A DNA stretch of 64,000 bases from Candidatus Aminicenantota bacterium (GTDB taxonomy: Bacteria; Acidobacteriota; Aminicenantia; JAMOAD01), in the NCBI GenBank assembly GCA_027061995.1, contig JAMOUT010000079.1:1-64000 (forward strand), written 5' to 3'. A program made the translations under genes and the position numbers. Below are positions 25,561 through 34,594 of the stretch, in pieces. Position 1 is the stretch's first letter. Every line of letters starts with the position of its first letter. Under the pieces are notes generated by a model. The model was given only the letters and a program-made list of their open reading frames with translations, ran no database searches and had not been told where the DNA came from.

Positions 25561-26784
25561 TTATTTATTTTTCAGACTAATGATTATATCTCTTGTATCT
25601 CTTGCTATAACAAGTTCCTCGTTTGTAGGGATAACTAAAATTTTAACCTTTGAATCAGGAGAAGATATATCAGCTTCTTTTCCCCTTAACCCTTTGTTTT
25701 TTTTCTTATCCAATTTAATCCCGAAAAATTCCAACCCTTCCAGCGTTTTTTCTCTTATATAGTCGGAGTTTTCCCCTATACCGGCGGTAAACACTATAAT
25801 ATTGACTCCACCCATAGCTGCAATATATGAGCCTATATATTTTTTTAATCTGTATGAATATATGTCAAGAGCAAGCTTAGCTCTCTTATCATTTTTTAGT
25901 GCTTTTTCTTCAAGATCTCTCATATCACTTGAAATACCTGAGATTCCCAAAACTCCACTTTTCTTGTTTAATAGACTGTCAACCGAAGCAGGGTTCATCC
26001 TGAAATCTCTTGCAAGAATCATGGGTATTGCTGGATCAATGTCTCCCGAACGAGTTCCCATTACAAGTCCTTCAAGCGGAGTATATCCCATTGAAGTATC
26101 TATTGATTTTCCTTTGTCAATAGCGGCAATGGAGGCACCATTTCCAAGATGAACTGTTATTATTTTCAGGGTTTCATACTTTATTTTTAAAAATTCAGCG
26201 GCTCTACGAGAAACATATCTGTGCGAAGTTCCGTGAAAACCATATTTTCTTATCCTGTTTTTTTCGTAAAATTCATAAGGGATGGGGTATATATAAGCTT
26301 TTTCCGGCATTGTTTGATGAAAAGATGTATCAAAAACACCCACCTGAGGAACCTCCGGTAATATTTTTTTTATTGCGGTTATCCCCATTATGTTTGCAGG
26401 ATTATGAAGAGGTGCGAGAGGGATACATTCTTTTAAAGTTTCCATAAAATCATCGGTAATAAGAGAAGATTTAATGAAAAATTCTCCGCCGTGAACCACT
26501 CTGTGTCCTACGGCTTTAATCTCGTTAATGTTCTTTATTACACCGAAATCATCATTTAAAAGAATTTTGATTATTATATCAATGGCAGTATCATGGTCGA
26601 GGATATGATCCTCTATTATTATTTTCCTCTTTTTTGCCTCATGTTTTAGCCTTGAACCTTCAAGCCCTATCCTCTCTACAACCCCTCGGGCAAGAACTTT
26701 CTCTTTACTTATTTCTATTAATTGATATTTGACGGATGATGACCCACAGTTTAAAACAAGAATATTCGTTTGATTATCTTTCAT
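25561..26784 (-). CDS. ackA: Acetate kinase
   Basis: A 407-aa acetate kinase. Signatures: ILVLNCGSSSVKYQ at the N-terminus, VGHRVVHGGE, GFHGTSHRYVS and HLGNGASIAA. It makes ATP and acetate from acetyl phosphate, the last step of acetate fermentation. The start is placed at ATG 26784, which begins the conserved core as in other acetate kinases; an upstream in-frame TTG at 26823 would add 13 unusual residues. No Shine-Dalgarno sequence is present; a TAAAAT lies 7 nt upstream of the ATG. No pta gene is adjacent. It leads the run of HEAT, cheR, cheY and OPT genes, an odd context for a metabolic enzyme. Confidence 0.94.
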   Translation of the reverse strand: MKDNQTNILVLNCGSSSVKYQLIEISKEKVLARGVVERIGLEGSRLKHEAKKRKIIIEDHILDHDTAIDIIIKILLNDDFGVIKNINEIKAVGHRVVHGGEFFIKSSLITDDFMETLKECIPLAPLHNPANIMGITAIKKILPEVPQVGVFDTSFHQTMPEKAYIYPIPYEFYEKNRIRKYGFHGTSHRYVSRRAAEFLKIKYETLKIITVHLGNGASIAAIDKGKSIDTSMGYTPLEGLVMGTRSGDIDPAIPMILARDFRMNPASVDSLLNKKSGVLGISGISSDMRDLEEKALKNDKRAKLALDIYSYRLKKYIGSYIAAMGGVNIIVFTAGIGENSDYIREKTLEGLEFFGIKLDKKKNKGLRGKEADISSPDSKVKILVIPTNEELVIARDTRDIIISLKNK

Positions 26785-26875
26785 AATATTAATTTTAACA
26801 GAAAAAAAAATATTTTTCCACAATAATAAAAAAGTTAAGATTTTAAGGCAAAAAAGGTTTCGGATTCTTGATTAA

Positions 26876-26904
26876 TTGACAGATAAGAAGGCTTGTGATA
26901 TTTT
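26876..26904 (+). promoter_or_regulatory. Promoter directly abutting the HD-GYP regulator start
   Basis: TTGACA at 26876-26881, a 17-nt spacer, TATTTT at 26899-26904, then 5 nt and the ATG at 26910. The predicted transcription start coincides with the start codon, so the mRNA would be leaderless. There is no Shine-Dalgarno sequence. Confidence 0.7.
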
Positions 26905-26909
26905 AAAAG

Positions 26910-27992
26910 ATGTTAGAAAATGTTGTTTTCGATAAAATTATGGTTGTCGATGATGAAGAAAACATAAGGATACTTGTAAAAGAGATTCTTGAAGAACAGG
27001 GGGGATACAGGGTAGATGCATTTAAAAACGGAAAAGAGGCGCTTAATCAATTCTTAAAAGCAAAAGATGATTATGCTGTTATTATGTCTGATATTAAAAT
27101 GCCTGTAATGGATGGGATGGAATTCCTTAAAGAGGTCAAAGCGGTAAATCCTGATATGGTGATTATAATGATATCTGCCCTTAATGATATTAATTCCGCC
27201 ATAACCGCTATGAATAATGGAGCTTATACCTATATTACGAAACCTTTTAAGATTTCCGAACTTCTTCTTGTAATTAGAAAAGCCATAGAAAAAAGAAAAT
27301 TGTTAATGGAAAACAGGCAGTATCAAAAGAATCTTGAAATAATGGTGGAAGACAAGACCATTGAATTAAAAAAAGCATACGAAGAACTGAATGACATATA
27401 TGAATCAACATTAACAGCTCTTGTTAATGCGCTTGATGCCAGAGATACCGAGACAGAGGGACATTCCGAAAGAGTTGTTGCATATACCATGGAGTTGGCG
27501 AAACTTATGGATATTAAAGATGAAGAATTCTTGAATATTCTAAAAACAGCCGCTCTTCTTCATGATATCGGAAAAATAGGGATAGAAGATTCGATATTGA
27601 GAAAACCTGGTAAATTAACAGACGAGGAATGGGTTCAAATGAAAACGCACCCTGTGTTAGGATACAAAATAATCAAGAACATAAAGCAATTGAATGAAGC
27701 TGCTCAAATTGTTCTTCATCATCACGAGAAGTATGATGGAACAGGGTATCCTTTCGGATTAAAAGGGGAAGAGATTCCCATAGGTTCACGGATTTTTGCT
27801 GTTGCCGATACTATTGATGCGATGACCTCTGATAGGCCATATAGAAAAGCTTTGCCTTTTGAAAAAGTTGCCGATGAATTAAAAAATTTCAAAGGGGAGC
27901 AATTTGATCCTGATGTTGTTGATGCTTTTTTTGAAAAACCCCTTGATGAATGGAAAGAGTTTAAAGAAACACTAAAAAATCTGGGTAATTAA
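26910..27992 (+). CDS. Response regulator with HD-GYP domain (c-di-GMP phosphodiesterase type)
   Basis: A 360-aa RpfG-like protein. The receiver domain (9-125) has VVDDEE and the phospho-acceptor Asp61 (SDIKMPVMDG). A coiled-coil linker (~130-165) leads to an HD-GYP domain with LHDIGK (His218, Asp219), HHHEKYDGTGYP (270-281) and RIFAVADTIDAMTSDRPYR. HD-GYP enzymes hydrolyse cyclic di-GMP, so it may lower c-di-GMP when phosphorylated. It is divergent from ackA and tail-to-tail with ftsK, overlapping its stop by 4 nt. The cognate kinase is not adjacent; the membrane kinase at 18015-19733 is one candidate. Confidence 0.93.
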   Translation: MLENVVFDKIMVVDDEENIRILVKEILEEQGGYRVDAFKNGKEALNQFLKAKDDYAVIMSDIKMPVMDGMEFLKEVKAVNPDMVIIMISALNDINSAITAMNNGAYTYITKPFKISELLLVIRKAIEKRKLLMENRQYQKNLEIMVEDKTIELKKAYEELNDIYESTLTALVNALDARDTETEGHSERVVAYTMELAKLMDIKDEEFLNILKTAALLHDIGKIGIEDSILRKPGKLTDEEWVQMKTHPVLGYKIIKNIKQLNEAAQIVLHHHEKYDGTGYPFGLKGEEIPIGSRIFAVADTIDAMTSDRPYRKALPFEKVADELKNFKGEQFDPDVVDAFFEKPLDEWKEFKETLKNLGN

Positions 27993-30208
27993 ACAGAGAA
28001 TCTCTTTTTCAACAGTTCTTCGAGATATTCTTCCCCTACAAGAACATCTCGCGGCTTACTTCCCTGCTGTTTGCCGACTATCCCTTTGTCTTCCATGATT
28101 TCGATATATCGAGCCGCTTTATTATAGCCGATTTTCATCCTTCTTTGAAGAAATGAAGCGGAGGCTTTTCCCGTATGAATTATTATTTTCAAAGCTTCTA
28201 TAAATTCGGGATTATTTATATCGCCCATTGTTTCCTCTTGAATTTCAGCCATATGTTCTTTTATGTTAAGGATGGAAGAGTCAAATTTTGGTTTTGTCTG
28301 GTTTCTCAGAAATTTTATAACCCTTGCAACCTCTTCCTCTGAAACATATGAACCATGAACTCTCTGTAAAATAGAGGAAGCGGGGGGCATAAACAGCATA
28401 TCTCCCTTTCCGAGAAGTTTTTCTGCCCCTGTTGTATCAATTATTGTTTGTGAATCATGACGGGAAGGAACTGTCAACGCTAATCGTGACGGGAGATTAT
28501 TCTTTATGGTTCCTGTTATTACATCAATAGAGGGTCTTTGAGTGGCGAGAATCATATGTATTCCCGCAGCTCTTGCCATCTGAGCCAAGCGGGCTATTGA
28601 ATTTTCAACATCTTTTGAAGCTACCATCATTAAATCCGCTAATTCATCTATTATAATAACTATATACGGCATAAGCTCTATCTCTTCCTTTTCCCATTCT
28701 TCGGCAATTCGTATTTTACCTTTTTTTATGGCTCTTATCTTTTGATTATACATATATATATTTCTACTTTGAAATTTAGCTAATTTTTTTAATCGAGCTT
28801 CCATCTCATAGATAGCCCATTTTAGAGCCATGGAAGCTTCTTTAGGGTCCAAAACAACTTTTGTTTTAAGATGAGGCAATTGCTCATATACGCTGAATTC
28901 AAGTCTTTTCGGGTCAACTAAAATAAAATTCACCTCTTCCGGGGTTGCTTTGAATAATATGCTTAATATTATGGAGTGAATAGCCACACTTTTCCCCATC
29001 CCCGTTGCTCCGGCTATTAACAGATGAGGCATTGAATCAAGAGAGGTAACAACGGGAAATCCTCTGACATTTTTTCCGAGAGAGATAGTTAAAAGACTGT
29101 TTGAATTTTTGTATATCGAACTTTCAAGAATCTCTTTTAAATAAATGGTTTGTCTATTATAATTCGGAATTTCAATCCCAAGCGTGGCTTTTCCTTTTAT
29201 TCTGCTTATTCTGACATTTTCAGCTTTCAGAGCGAGAGAGAGATCCTCCGAAAGAGAGATAATTTGGGAAATTTTCACCCCTTTTTCAGGTTTATACTCA
29301 AAAGTGGAGATTACAGGTCCGGGATGATATTCCACAACTTTTCCCGCTATGTTAAATTCTCCTAACTTCTCTTCTATTATCCTTTTCTTTACATATAATT
29401 CCTTGTCATCAACAGACAATTTTTTACCCGGAGGTGAGTCCAAGAGTGAAAGGGGGGGAAGGGTAAAACCCTCTTTTTTTCTAATGACTTTCTTTGTTTC
29501 TTCGGGTAATAATTTTATCTTCGGTCTTTTCTTTTCTTCTGCTTTTTCTTTTTTTCTCCTTGCTTTCATAAAATTATTAAACCCCTCTTCCGTTTTCTTA
29601 ATTTTGCTTTTTCCCTTAAGCAGAGACTCCCTCTTTCTTCTCTCTTTGAAAATATCGTATTTAGCCTTTAATTTTGTAATGAAAAGAATTATATTGACAA
29701 TAAAATGTTTTATGGAGAAGTTAAAAGATAAAATCAGGGAGATGAGAAAAAGAAAGAAAAGAGTTAGTGCGGCTCCCATTACATTTAGGTTATTAACAAA
29801 CAGTATGGATATATATTTTCCCAGCAGCCCCCCGTTTACTGTGGCTATCCCTTTAATTGTAAGTGTTTCCTTTGTAAAAAACAATAACCCTGAGGCTGAG
29901 ATTATAAAAAGGATATAACCGAATAATATTTTTATTGATAATTTTGTTTTCCCTTCGGTAAACAGATTATAGCTTAGTATTATAAAGATAAATATGAAAA
30001 AGTAGGACACTATTCCGAAAAGATAAAAAAAGAGATCAGCGCAAAAAGCTCCGAACTTTCCCATTATATTTTTTACCGTAATATTGGAAGAGGTGAAAAT
30101 TCCCGAATCATTGGGGTAATACGATAAAAAACTTAGAATTAAAAACAGAGAGATAAAAAAAAGAAAAACACCAAAACTCTCCTTTAAAGTATCTCTTTTT
30201 TCCTCCAT
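27989..30208 (-). CDS. ftsK: DNA translocase FtsK/SpoIIIE
   Basis: A 739-aa septal DNA pump. The N-terminus has about four transmembrane helices (within 12-165), then a basic linker, the beta domain and the RecA-like motor with Walker A GATGMGKS (400-407) and Walker B IIIDELADL. A C-terminal gamma winged helix (~665-735, FLQRRMKIGYNKAARYIEIME) would read orientation sequences. It clears chromosome termini from the division septum. The gene is at the short end of the family because its linker is brief. No Shine-Dalgarno precedes the ATG; a TATAAT lies 7 nt upstream. Confidence 0.95.
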   Translation of the reverse strand: MEEKRDTLKESFGVFLFFISLFLILSFLSYYPNDSGIFTSSNITVKNIMGKFGAFCADLFFYLFGIVSYFFIFIFIILSYNLFTEGKTKLSIKILFGYILFIISASGLLFFTKETLTIKGIATVNGGLLGKYISILFVNNLNVMGAALTLFFLFLISLILSFNFSIKHFIVNIILFITKLKAKYDIFKERRKRESLLKGKSKIKKTEEGFNNFMKARRKKEKAEEKKRPKIKLLPEETKKVIRKKEGFTLPPLSLLDSPPGKKLSVDDKELYVKKRIIEEKLGEFNIAGKVVEYHPGPVISTFEYKPEKGVKISQIISLSEDLSLALKAENVRISRIKGKATLGIEIPNYNRQTIYLKEILESSIYKNSNSLLTISLGKNVRGFPVVTSLDSMPHLLIAGATGMGKSVAIHSIILSILFKATPEEVNFILVDPKRLEFSVYEQLPHLKTKVVLDPKEASMALKWAIYEMEARLKKLAKFQSRNIYMYNQKIRAIKKGKIRIAEEWEKEEIELMPYIVIIIDELADLMMVASKDVENSIARLAQMARAAGIHMILATQRPSIDVITGTIKNNLPSRLALTVPSRHDSQTIIDTTGAEKLLGKGDMLFMPPASSILQRVHGSYVSEEEVARVIKFLRNQTKPKFDSSILNIKEHMAEIQEETMGDINNPEFIEALKIIIHTGKASASFLQRRMKIGYNKAARYIEIMEDKGIVGKQQGSKPRDVLVGEEYLEELLKKRFSV

Positions 30209-30215
30209 CTTATTA

Positions 30216-30221
30216 ATTATA
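30216..30221 (-). promoter_or_regulatory. -10 box 7 nt before the ftsK start
   Basis: A perfect TATAAT on the minus strand is followed by 7 nt and the ftsK ATG (30208). The -35 region is poor (TTCATA at 17-nt spacing). Together with the missing Shine-Dalgarno sequence this fits a leaderless ftsK transcript. Confidence 0.5.
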
Positions 30222-30256
30222 ACAGAAATATCCCCTTTTATGAAGAAACAAGTTGT

Positions 30257-30284
30257 TTGAAATTCATTTCTATTATGGTATAAT
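30257..30284 (+). promoter_or_regulatory. Promoter of rpsT
   Basis: TTGAAA at 30257-30262, a 16-nt spacer and TATAAT at 30279-30284. The leader is about 20 nt and carries GGAGG at 30299-30303. Confidence 0.7.
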
Positions 30285-30310
30285 ACTGAATTACTTATGG
30301 AGGAATGGTA

Positions 30311-30589
30311 ATGCCTAATTATAAAAATGCGGAAAAAGCTTTAAAAGTTGCGGAAAAAAGAAGAATAGTTAACAAAAGAAATCTTTCTACTATGAGAACT
30401 TATATAAAGAAATTGAGAAAAGCTATTGAAAACGGGGAAGAGAAAGAAACTGTCAAAACAATGCTTATGAAAACAGTATCAATTATAGATAAAACAGTCA
30501 AAAAGGGAGCTATTAAAGATAATACCGCAAGCAGGTATAAATCAAGACTTTCAAAACAAGTAAATAATTATATTCATCGGGAAAATTAA
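30311..30589 (+). CDS. rpsT: 30S ribosomal protein S20
   Basis: A 92-aa, Lys-rich helical protein starting MPNYKNAEKALKVAEKRR, the recognisable S20 N-terminus, and continuing with KTVKKGAIKDNTASRYKSRL. It binds 16S rRNA in the small subunit. The start is ATG 30311, since GGAGG at 30299-30303 lies 7 nt upstream; the ATG at 30305 is only 1 nt from that site. It has its own promoter and is followed by comEC on the same strand after a 43-nt gap. Confidence 0.93.
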   Translation: MPNYKNAEKALKVAEKRRIVNKRNLSTMRTYIKKLRKAIENGEEKETVKTMLMKTVSIIDKTVKKGAIKDNTASRYKSRLSKQVNNYIHREN

Positions 30590-30632
30590 TTTTAATTATT
30601 TTTTAAAATTAAACGGATAAAATATTTTTTAA

Positions 30633-32960
30633 GTGGGGAAAAATTATTTTTACTATTTTTTCTTGATTTTAATATCCTTTGTTATCGGAGGTATTTGGGT
30701 ATTTGTTGCGGAACCCGCTACTAATTTTATTATAGAAGGAATGATTGTTACTCTTTTTTTTCTCCTTCTCTCTCTTTTAATCAATAAAGATAAAAGATAC
30801 GGATTCTTTTTCTTTGTTTCTTTATCTCTGTTTTCATTATTTCTTTTTTCATTATACTATCAAAGAAACCTTAATAATTATAAAATAAAAACAGAGCGAT
30901 ATAATAAAACGCTCGCAAACAAAGGATATTTGTCTTTAGGTGGGATTGTCGAAACAACTCCGGAAATTTATAAAAATAATCACGGGTTTTTTATATTGAA
31001 AATAAAAGATAAAAAATACCCCTCTCTTAAAAATCCAAGGGTGAAAGTTTATTTTAAATATAAAGAAAAATTGTTTTTTTTTCGTGGAGATTTTATAAAT
31101 ATTTATGCAAGATTTTATTCAATTAAAAGATATGATAATTTTTATAAATCCTTTTCCGATAACTATTTTTTATCGGAGAGAATCTCGGGATTAGCATATA
31201 TAAAAACAATGGCTCTTGTTAGAAAAACAGGGGTGAAAAATCCCATATATCATCTCCTTTCAAAGTATAAGTATGATTTTTCAAGGTTTCTTAATAAAGT
31301 TAGAAAGGATAAACAAAGTGTGTCCATTATAAAGGCGATGATAATAGGGGAAAGAAAAGGGGTGCCGGATAATACAAAATTTTTGTGGAAAGAAAGCGGA
31401 ATATATCACCTGCTTGCGATTTCCGGTGCTCATGTCGGGCTTCTCTCGTTGCTTTTATTCTATCTGTTAAAGCTATTTAAAATCGGAAAAAGGAAAATTT
31501 ACTGTTTTCAAATATTTTTTATTCTCTCATTCCTTCTTTTTATAGGTTATAATCCCCCCGTGTTCAGGGCTTCCATTTTAATTATTTTATATTTTATAGG
31601 AAAACTTTTGTGGAGGGATGTAGATATTCTCCACCTTGTTTCTTTGTCGGGAATCATCTATCTTATTCTTTTTCCTCTTTCTCTGCTTGGAATCGGATTT
31701 ATATTGACATATTACACTACTATTTTTCTTATCTTAATTTTTAGAAAGTTCTCACATCTCTTTTTTATATCCTTAAGGGTGGAGACCTCCCTGTATCTTG
31801 TTTTTTTCGCTTTTATTATCTCTTTGCCTCTAAATATATATTTTTTTAATTATGCTCCCTTTGGTTCGGTAATCATTAATTTCATAGCCTTTTTTATTAT
31901 CCCTCTTGTATTGTTTTTTTCTTTTTCTTCTCTCCTCCTTTTCAAAATAAGTTCTGTGGCGGCTTATTATCTGATTAAGCCTGCTATTTTTTTGATTAAT
32001 TTCATAAATATTGTTACCGATAAAATAGGCTCCCATCTCTATATAAGACCTGTAACGCCCCCTTTTATTTTTGTTCTTATATCTATCGGTTTTTTATTAT
32101 CCTTTGTTTTGACAAACAAAAAGAGACCGGTTTTTTTTATTATTGTTATTCTTTCTTTATTATTCCTAACGATTTTCCCCGAAAAAAGGGGGGGTAACCC
32201 TTCCGTGTATTTTCTCAATGTGGGGCAGGGAGATTCCGCTTTTGTGGAAACCGCCTCGGTAAAATTTTTAGTGGATTGCGGAGGTAGTTATAAAAAGGAT
32301 AATTTTGTCGGGGAATATATTGTATCGGGTTTTCTGTTTAAACACAGGGTAAAGCATTTAAACGGTATTTTCATATCCCATTTTCATCCTGACCATTATT
32401 ACGGATGTTTGAGGGTTATTAAAAATTTTAATATTGATAAAATTTATATATATAATTCAAAAGAGGATATTGATGGTTTTAGGGAATTAAAGGCGGCCGT
32501 TAATAAAAAAAGAACAAAAATCATTTTACTTAAATATGGAGATAAGTTAAAGTTGGGAGAATCTCGAATTACTATTCTTCATCCGAACAAGAAAATCGTG
32601 GAAAAAGCTGATAACAATGATTCTATGGTATTAAAAATAGTTTTAAATAATAGCAAGATTCTTTTTACGGGAGATCTTGAAAAAGAGGGGGAACAAGAGA
32701 TGCTTTTCCGTAAGGAGAATATAAAATCCGATATTTTAAAAGTTGCTCATCACGGGAGTAAAACCTCTTCCACGGAGGAATTTATAAAAAAAGTCTCTCC
32801 CGAATTTGCTGTTATTTCCGTTGGGAAACAAAACCGGTATCATCTCCCTTCAAAAGGTGTTTTGAAAAGATTAAAAAATACCGGAGTAAAGATTTTTCTT
32901 ACCTCAAAAAAGGGGGTAAAATTTTTTCTTAATAAAAAGAAGATAATGATTGATAGATAG
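30633..32960 (+). CDS. comEC: ComEC/Rec2 DNA uptake channel protein
   Basis: A 775-aa inner membrane protein with the three usual parts: an N-terminal membrane and OB-like region (to ~190), the competence domain with many transmembrane helices (LLAISGAHVGLLSLLL near 260) and a C-terminal metallo-beta-lactamase-like domain (FLNVGQGDSAFVE, SHFHPDHYYG, VAHHGSKTSS). It forms the channel for single-stranded DNA entry in natural transformation. The start is GTG with no strong ribosome-binding site. A 7-G run in the codons for KRGGN near 32190 is a possible slippage site. It converges with rarA. Confidence 0.92.
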   Translation: MGKNYFYYFFLILISFVIGGIWVFVAEPATNFIIEGMIVTLFFLLLSLLINKDKRYGFFFFVSLSLFSLFLFSLYYQRNLNNYKIKTERYNKTLANKGYLSLGGIVETTPEIYKNNHGFFILKIKDKKYPSLKNPRVKVYFKYKEKLFFFRGDFINIYARFYSIKRYDNFYKSFSDNYFLSERISGLAYIKTMALVRKTGVKNPIYHLLSKYKYDFSRFLNKVRKDKQSVSIIKAMIIGERKGVPDNTKFLWKESGIYHLLAISGAHVGLLSLLLFYLLKLFKIGKRKIYCFQIFFILSFLLFIGYNPPVFRASILIILYFIGKLLWRDVDILHLVSLSGIIYLILFPLSLLGIGFILTYYTTIFLILIFRKFSHLFFISLRVETSLYLVFFAFIISLPLNIYFFNYAPFGSVIINFIAFFIIPLVLFFSFSSLLLFKISSVAAYYLIKPAIFLINFINIVTDKIGSHLYIRPVTPPFIFVLISIGFLLSFVLTNKKRPVFFIIVILSLLFLTIFPEKRGGNPSVYFLNVGQGDSAFVETASVKFLVDCGGSYKKDNFVGEYIVSGFLFKHRVKHLNGIFISHFHPDHYYGCLRVIKNFNIDKIYIYNSKEDIDGFRELKAAVNKKRTKIILLKYGDKLKLGESRITILHPNKKIVEKADNNDSMVLKIVLNNSKILFTGDLEKEGEQEMLFRKENIKSDILKVAHHGSKTSSTEEFIKKVSPEFAVISVGKQNRYHLPSKGVLKRLKNTGVKIFLTSKKGVKFFLNKKKIMIDR

Positions 32961-32962
32961 GA

Positions 32963-34258
32963 TTATTTTTCCTTTTTTAAACTTTCCTTTAATTTTTTCC
33001 AATAGTTGTATCTTTGTAAAATCTGTTTTTCAAACCCCATATTATCCGGAAAATATAAAGATAAAGCGGAAAGCTCCTTAGGGATGGTTTCCATGCTTGT
33101 TGTTTTTTCTTTAAAATCATGGGCATACTTGTATCCTTCTCCGTATCCCTCCTCTTTCATAAGTTTTGTCTCTGGATTCCGGAGATGAATGGGGATAGGT
33201 TCGTGAGATGTTTTTTTAGCAATTCTCTTACTTTTTATTTCGGCTTTGTAAATTGAGTTGCTTTTCGGAGCGAGAGAAAGATAGACTGTTGTGTAAAACA
33301 GGAATATATCTCCCTCGGGTTCTCCGATTATCTCAAATGCTTTAAAAGAGTTAATAGCTATCTCAAGAGCTTTGGGGTCAGCTAAACCTATGTCCTCGGC
33401 AGTGATTCTTATTAATCTTCTTAGAATATATTTCCTATCCTCTCCGGCTACAAGCATTCTTGCGAGCCAATACAGGGAGGAGTTAATATCAGAATTTCTT
33501 ATGCTTTTATGTAGTGCTGATATTATGTTGTAGTGGGATTCCCCTTTCTTATCATAAAAAGTTTTTTGTTCGGATACAAATTTTTTAATTTTTTTAACCG
33601 TAATTTTCCCTTTAACATTTTTCTTACTGATGAAATCAAGGCTATTAATAGCTGACCTGACATCCGAACCATAAATTGAATATAAGAATTCTATTATCTC
33701 TTTATCGAATTTCATCTTTCTGTTTTTTTCCAAATAGGCGACTCCATTCTTTAATATTTTATGAGTTGCCTCTTTGTTAAGAGGGTTGAGCGTAAATATT
33801 TTCACCCTTGAAATCAATGCTTTGTTTAGTTCGAAAGAGGGATTTTCGGTTGTTGCGCCAACGAGGAAAATCGTTCCCTTTTCAAGATAACGGAGGAAAA
33901 GGTCTTGCTGTGCTTTATTGAGTCTGTGTATTTCATCTATAAAAATAAAAGAGGGGGTTCCGTTGAATTTAAGAAGTTTTTCCCCTTTTTCACAAAATAG
34001 TTTCGCTTCTTTCAGATTAAAAGTTGATCCTGTAACTTTTAATATTTCACCTGTCTGATTTTTTAGATAAATTTCTATAATTGATGTTTTTCCGCAACCC
34101 GGTTCTCCCCATAAGACAAAAGAGATTGGGATTTTTTTATCAATAGATTCTTTAATTACTCCTGTTTCACCGCAAAGATGATCCTGACCTATTATTTCAT
34201 TACATTCTTTGGGTCTTAATATTTCTGTCAGAGGCGGATTCATATTGAATATTATCAT
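32963..34258 (-). CDS. rarA: Replication-associated recombination protein A (RarA/MgsA AAA+ ATPase)
   Basis: A 431-aa clamp-loader-like ATPase. Signatures: LTEILRPKECNEIIGQDHL, Walker A GEPGCGKT, Walker B FIDEIHRLNKAQQD, sensor GATTENPSFELNKALISR, and the C-terminal tetramerisation region (ITAEDIGLADPKAL, later SHEPIPIHLRNPETKLMK). RarA acts at stalled replication forks. Two starts are possible, ATG 34258 or ATG 34243; the second begins directly with the conserved part and is preceded by a TAATAT. Neither has a Shine-Dalgarno sequence. The C-terminus converges on comEC with 2 nt between. Confidence 0.93.
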   Translation of the reverse strand: MIIFNMNPPLTEILRPKECNEIIGQDHLCGETGVIKESIDKKIPISFVLWGEPGCGKTSIIEIYLKNQTGEILKVTGSTFNLKEAKLFCEKGEKLLKFNGTPSFIFIDEIHRLNKAQQDLFLRYLEKGTIFLVGATTENPSFELNKALISRVKIFTLNPLNKEATHKILKNGVAYLEKNRKMKFDKEIIEFLYSIYGSDVRSAINSLDFISKKNVKGKITVKKIKKFVSEQKTFYDKKGESHYNIISALHKSIRNSDINSSLYWLARMLVAGEDRKYILRRLIRITAEDIGLADPKALEIAINSFKAFEIIGEPEGDIFLFYTTVYLSLAPKSNSIYKAEIKSKRIAKKTSHEPIPIHLRNPETKLMKEEGYGEGYKYAHDFKEKTTSMETIPKELSALSLYFPDNMGFEKQILQRYNYWKKLKESLKKEK

Positions 34259-34291
34259 AAAAACAGATATATATGAATTAATTTATCTCTT

Positions 34292-34310
34292 AAAAAAACG
34301 GATGTTCCGT
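34292..34310 (-). terminator. Terminator-like hairpin upstream of rarA
   Basis: On the minus strand ACGGA, loop ACA, TCCGT is followed directly by a run of seven T residues. The stem is only 5 bp (extendable by flanking A-T pairs), so efficiency would be modest. Confidence 0.45.
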
Positions 34311-34350
34311 CTATTGTCTGCAAGCAATAAACAAGAAAGAGGAAATAATA
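34292..34350 (-). ncRNA. Candidate short RNA or leader upstream of rarA
   Basis: On the minus strand a perfect TATAAT (34362-34357) would start transcription near 34350. About 25 nt on there is a hairpin (TATTG with CAATA, 34329-34312), then a second one (ACGGA with TCCGT, 34310-34298) followed by seven T residues. That gives a possible transcript of ~59 nt ending at an intrinsic terminator before rarA. The -35 box is poor and the stems are short, so this is a tentative call. Confidence 0.3.
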
Positions 34351-34516
34351 GGTAAGATTATAACTTATTTCCTTAATGAAAACCTCGTGGATAATGATAT
34401 GATTTATTATTATAAAATTAAACTCTTTTTGATTTTGTTTTTAAAGTAGTGATATGCGACGATAATATCATATATTTGTGTGTATAGTTATATATTTGAT
34501 AATATATCCCCTGAAA

Positions 34517-34545
34517 TTGACAATAAAATATTTTTATGTTAAAAT
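34517..34545 (+). promoter_or_regulatory. Promoter of the unrecognised 573-aa gene
   Basis: A consensus TTGACA at 34517-34522, a 17-nt spacer and TAAAAT at 34540-34545. Transcription would start near 34552, so an upstream in-frame start at 34478 cannot be used and the GTG at 34595 is favoured. The rest of the 34259-34594 gap holds the candidate short RNA described separately and otherwise AT-rich DNA with nothing recognisable. Confidence 0.7.
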
Positions 34546-34594
34546 AACCTGTAATGTATATCGCAAAAATCCCGAAATTAAAAGGAATAACCAG

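Noticed and set aside
34478-34594. Longer N-terminus for the unrecognised 573-aa protein
   Set aside because: The promoter at 34517-34545 lies inside it, and a better spaced ribosome-binding site precedes GTG 34595.
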